Assembly (NCBI GenBank): GCA_940337035.1
Contig: OW679195.1
Span: 172,022,015 to 172,086,014, forward strand
From: Agriotes lineatus
Taxonomy: Eukaryota; Arthropoda; Insecta; Coleoptera; Elateridae
Direction: 5' to 3'
Length of the DNA: 64,000 nucleotides
This document shows positions 62,078 to 64,000 of the stretch, piece by piece; positions within the stretch are counted from its first letter, which is position 1, and each line of letters opens with the position of its first letter. Position numbers and translations under genes: made by a program. The notes below the pieces were generated by a model that was not told the DNA's origin, did no database searches, and was given only the letters and a program-made list of their open reading frames with translations.

Positions 62078-64000
62078 TATATTAAACTATAATGAAAAGT
62101 CCTCGGAAGTCTCAAATGCTCTTGTTAAACGCTATAATAATTCAAATTCAGCATCCAATTGCTAGGAAGGGCATAGAGATATTTCCTTTGTAATTCTGAA
62201 ACTCGTAAAATACACCAGAAGTGCACGTAAAGCTTAGTATTTCCATATGATAATCTGCAATTACATAATCTAAAAAATACACACAAGACGAAAATCTCAG
62301 AGCGTTATTTCGACAGCCAGCTGTACTAAATCGTTCATATTCTGCCTGATGGGTGCCATGAATACGGATAAAATATATTAAAATGCAATGAAAAGTCCGC
62401 GGAAGTCACAAATGTTCTTGTTAAACGCTATCTTAATGCAAATACGGCATCCAATTGCTAGGAAGGGGATAGAGATATTTCCTTTGTAATTCTCGTACTC
62501 ACAAAATACCCCAGAAGTGCGCTTAAAGCTTTATATTGCCATGTGGTCATTTGCAGGTGCATAATCTAAAAAATACACACAAGACGAACATCTCAGGGCG
62601 TTATTTCGACAGCCAGCTGAACTAAATCGTTCATATAGTGCTGATGGATGCCATGAATACGGATAATATATATTAAACTATAATGAAAAGTCCTCGGAAG
62701 TCTCAAATGCTCTTGTTAAACGCTATAATAATTCAAATTCAGCATCCAATTGCTAGGAAGGGCATAGAGATATTTCCTTTGTAATTCTGAAACTCGTAAA
62801 ATACACCAGAAGTGCACGTAAAGCTTAGTATTTCCATATGATAATCTGCAATTACATAATCTAAAAAATACACACAAGACGAAAATCTCAGAGCGTTATT
62901 TCGACAGCCAGCTGTACTAAATCGTTCATATTCTGCCTGATGGGTGCCATGAATACGGATAAAATATATTAAAATGCAATGAAAAGTCCGCGGAAGTCAC
63001 AAATGTTCTTGTTAAACGCTATCTTAATGCAAATACGTCATCCAATTGCTAGGAAGGGGATAGAGATATTTCCTTTGTAATTCTCGTACTCACAAAATAC
63101 CCCAGAAGTGCGCGTAAAGCTTTATATCGCCATGTGGTCATTTGCAGGTGCATAATCTAAAAAATACACACAAGACGAACATCTCAGGGCGTTATTTCGA
63201 CAGCCAGCTGAACTAAATCGTTCATATAGTGCCTGATGGATGCCATGAATACGGATAATATATATTAAACTATAATTAAAAGTCCTCGGAAGCCTCAAAT
63301 GCTCTTGTTAAAAGCTATAATAATTCAAATTCAGCATCCAATTGCTAGGAAGGGCATAGAGATATTTCCTTTGTAATTCTGAAACTCGTAAAATACACCA
63401 GAAATGCACGTAAAGCTTAGTATTTCCATATGATAATCTGCAATTCCATAATCTGAAAAATACACACAAGACGAAAATCTCAGAGCGTGATTTCGACAGC
63501 CAGCTGTACTAAATCGTTCATATAGTGCCTGATGGATGCCATGAATACGGATAATATATATTAAACTATAATGAAAAGTCCTCGGAAGCCTCAAATGCTC
63601 TTGTTAAAAGCTATAATAATTCAAATTTAGCATCCAATTGCTAGGAAGGGCATAAATATATTTCCTTTGTAATTCTGAAACTCGTAAAATACACCAGAAA
63701 TGCACGTAAAGCTTAGTATTTCCATATGATAATCTGCAATTCCATAATCTGAAAAATACACACAAGACGAAAATCTCAGAGCGTTATTTCGACAGCCAGC
63801 TGTACTAAATCGTTCATATTCTGCCTGATGGGTGCCATGAATACGGATAAAATATATTAAAATGTAATGAAAAGTCCGCGGAAGTCACAAATGTTCTTGT
63901 TAAACGCTATCTAAATGCAAATACGGCATCCAATTGCTAGGAAGGGAATAGAGATATTTCCTTGGTAATTCTGGAACTCGTAAAATACACCAGAAGTGCA
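62078..64000. repeat. A/B satellite array, right-edge segment
   Basis: The array resumes in the same orientation and register after the foldback element. A 591-bp dimer is visible (GCTATAATAATTC at 62131 and 62722). Variants GCGCTTAAAGC and TTGTTAAACGCTATAATAATTC link it to 30.7-31.2 kb. The last ~130 bp (CGCTATCTAAATGC, GGGAATAGAG, CCTTGGTAATTC) match segment I near 6200-6270 and 9150-9230. The array continues past base 64000. Confidence 0.95.
63381..63676. repeat. A-to-B chimeric monomer, junction class 3
   Basis: A 296-bp monomer: type A through CCAGCTGTACTAAATCG, then type B from ATAGTGCCTGATGGATGCC onward. The switch lies further 3' than in the other A-to-B chimeras, so it is probably an independent exchange. 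Confidence 0.85.

Noticed and set aside
7038..63594. Recurrent 66- and 87-codon minus-strand open frames, one per A or chimeric monomer
   Set aside because: They recur because the monomer recurs. The 296-bp period is not a multiple of 3, so the frame is lost at each boundary, and B monomers do not keep it. No known domain, signal peptide or selection for the frame is apparent.
4757..64000. CENP-B box in the satellite
   Set aside because: I saw no convincing match to the canonical TTCG....A..CGGG pattern in A or B. Centromere function cannot be claimed from sequence alone.
4757..64000. rRNA, tRNA or snRNA genes within the satellite
   Set aside because: No tRNA A/B box pairs with cloverleaf potential, no rRNA core motifs and no spliceosomal RNA motifs were noticed. 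The islands are satellite consensus.

Overview
The window is non-coding repetitive DNA from a eukaryote, most likely an arthropod and probably an insect. The evidence is a long satellite array with higher-order repeat (HOR) structure, a probable solo LTR whose TATA box is followed by a TCAGT arthropod-type initiator, and a TA-flanked foldback element of Tc1/mariner type. A 100-N run (4657-4756) marks a draft-assembly gap. I found no protein-coding gene, rRNA, tRNA, CRISPR array or operon that I would defend. All long open frames are by-products of the repeats.

Layout. (1) 1-4632: a minisatellite with a 9-bp unit, consensus GACGTCCCA, with local higher-order patterns (133-bp duplication, ~117-bp periods, 36-bp HOR, ~467-bp duplication). 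(2) 4631-4656: a short non-repeat tail with a perfect 8-bp-stem hairpin, then the gap. (3) 4757-64000: one head-to-tail satellite array of roughly 190 monomers (my estimate from length), interrupted only by the two mobile elements. Two diverged monomer types alternate in irregular patterns: A (296 bp) and B (295-296 bp, or 291 bp in a 5-bp-deleted subtype). The array runs off the right edge. (4) 13997-15027: a 1031-bp solo-LTR-like insertion with a TGTT target duplication. (5) 60896-62077: an 1182-bp foldback element made of two 581-bp arms around a 20-bp spacer, with a TA target duplication.

The array records its own evolution. At 4786-13360 the HOR units are 10, 10, 5 and 4 monomers long, each starting with the same 3-bp-deleted marker. 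At 15-32 kb there are repeated segmental duplications (offsets ~5.3, ~5.9 and ~12.1 kb) and A/B chimeric monomers with several crossover points. At 32-36 kb there is a 1771-bp duplication. At 36.9-39.7 kb lies a 591-bp dimer HOR, at ~39.9-41.6 kb a 587-bp dimer, and at 43-60 kb an approximate 1179-bp tetramer. At 45092-47459 a run of eight A monomers looks recently amplified. Both insertions have matching uninterrupted paralogous sites elsewhere in the window, so the target-site calls can be checked internally.

Nothing here works together as a gene system. The interest is in satellite dynamics (unequal exchange, conversion between A and B, local amplification), in the strand-asymmetric G-quadruplex-prone minisatellite, and in the nested foldback element. 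Counts and block edges were read by eye; those marked approximate should be treated so.
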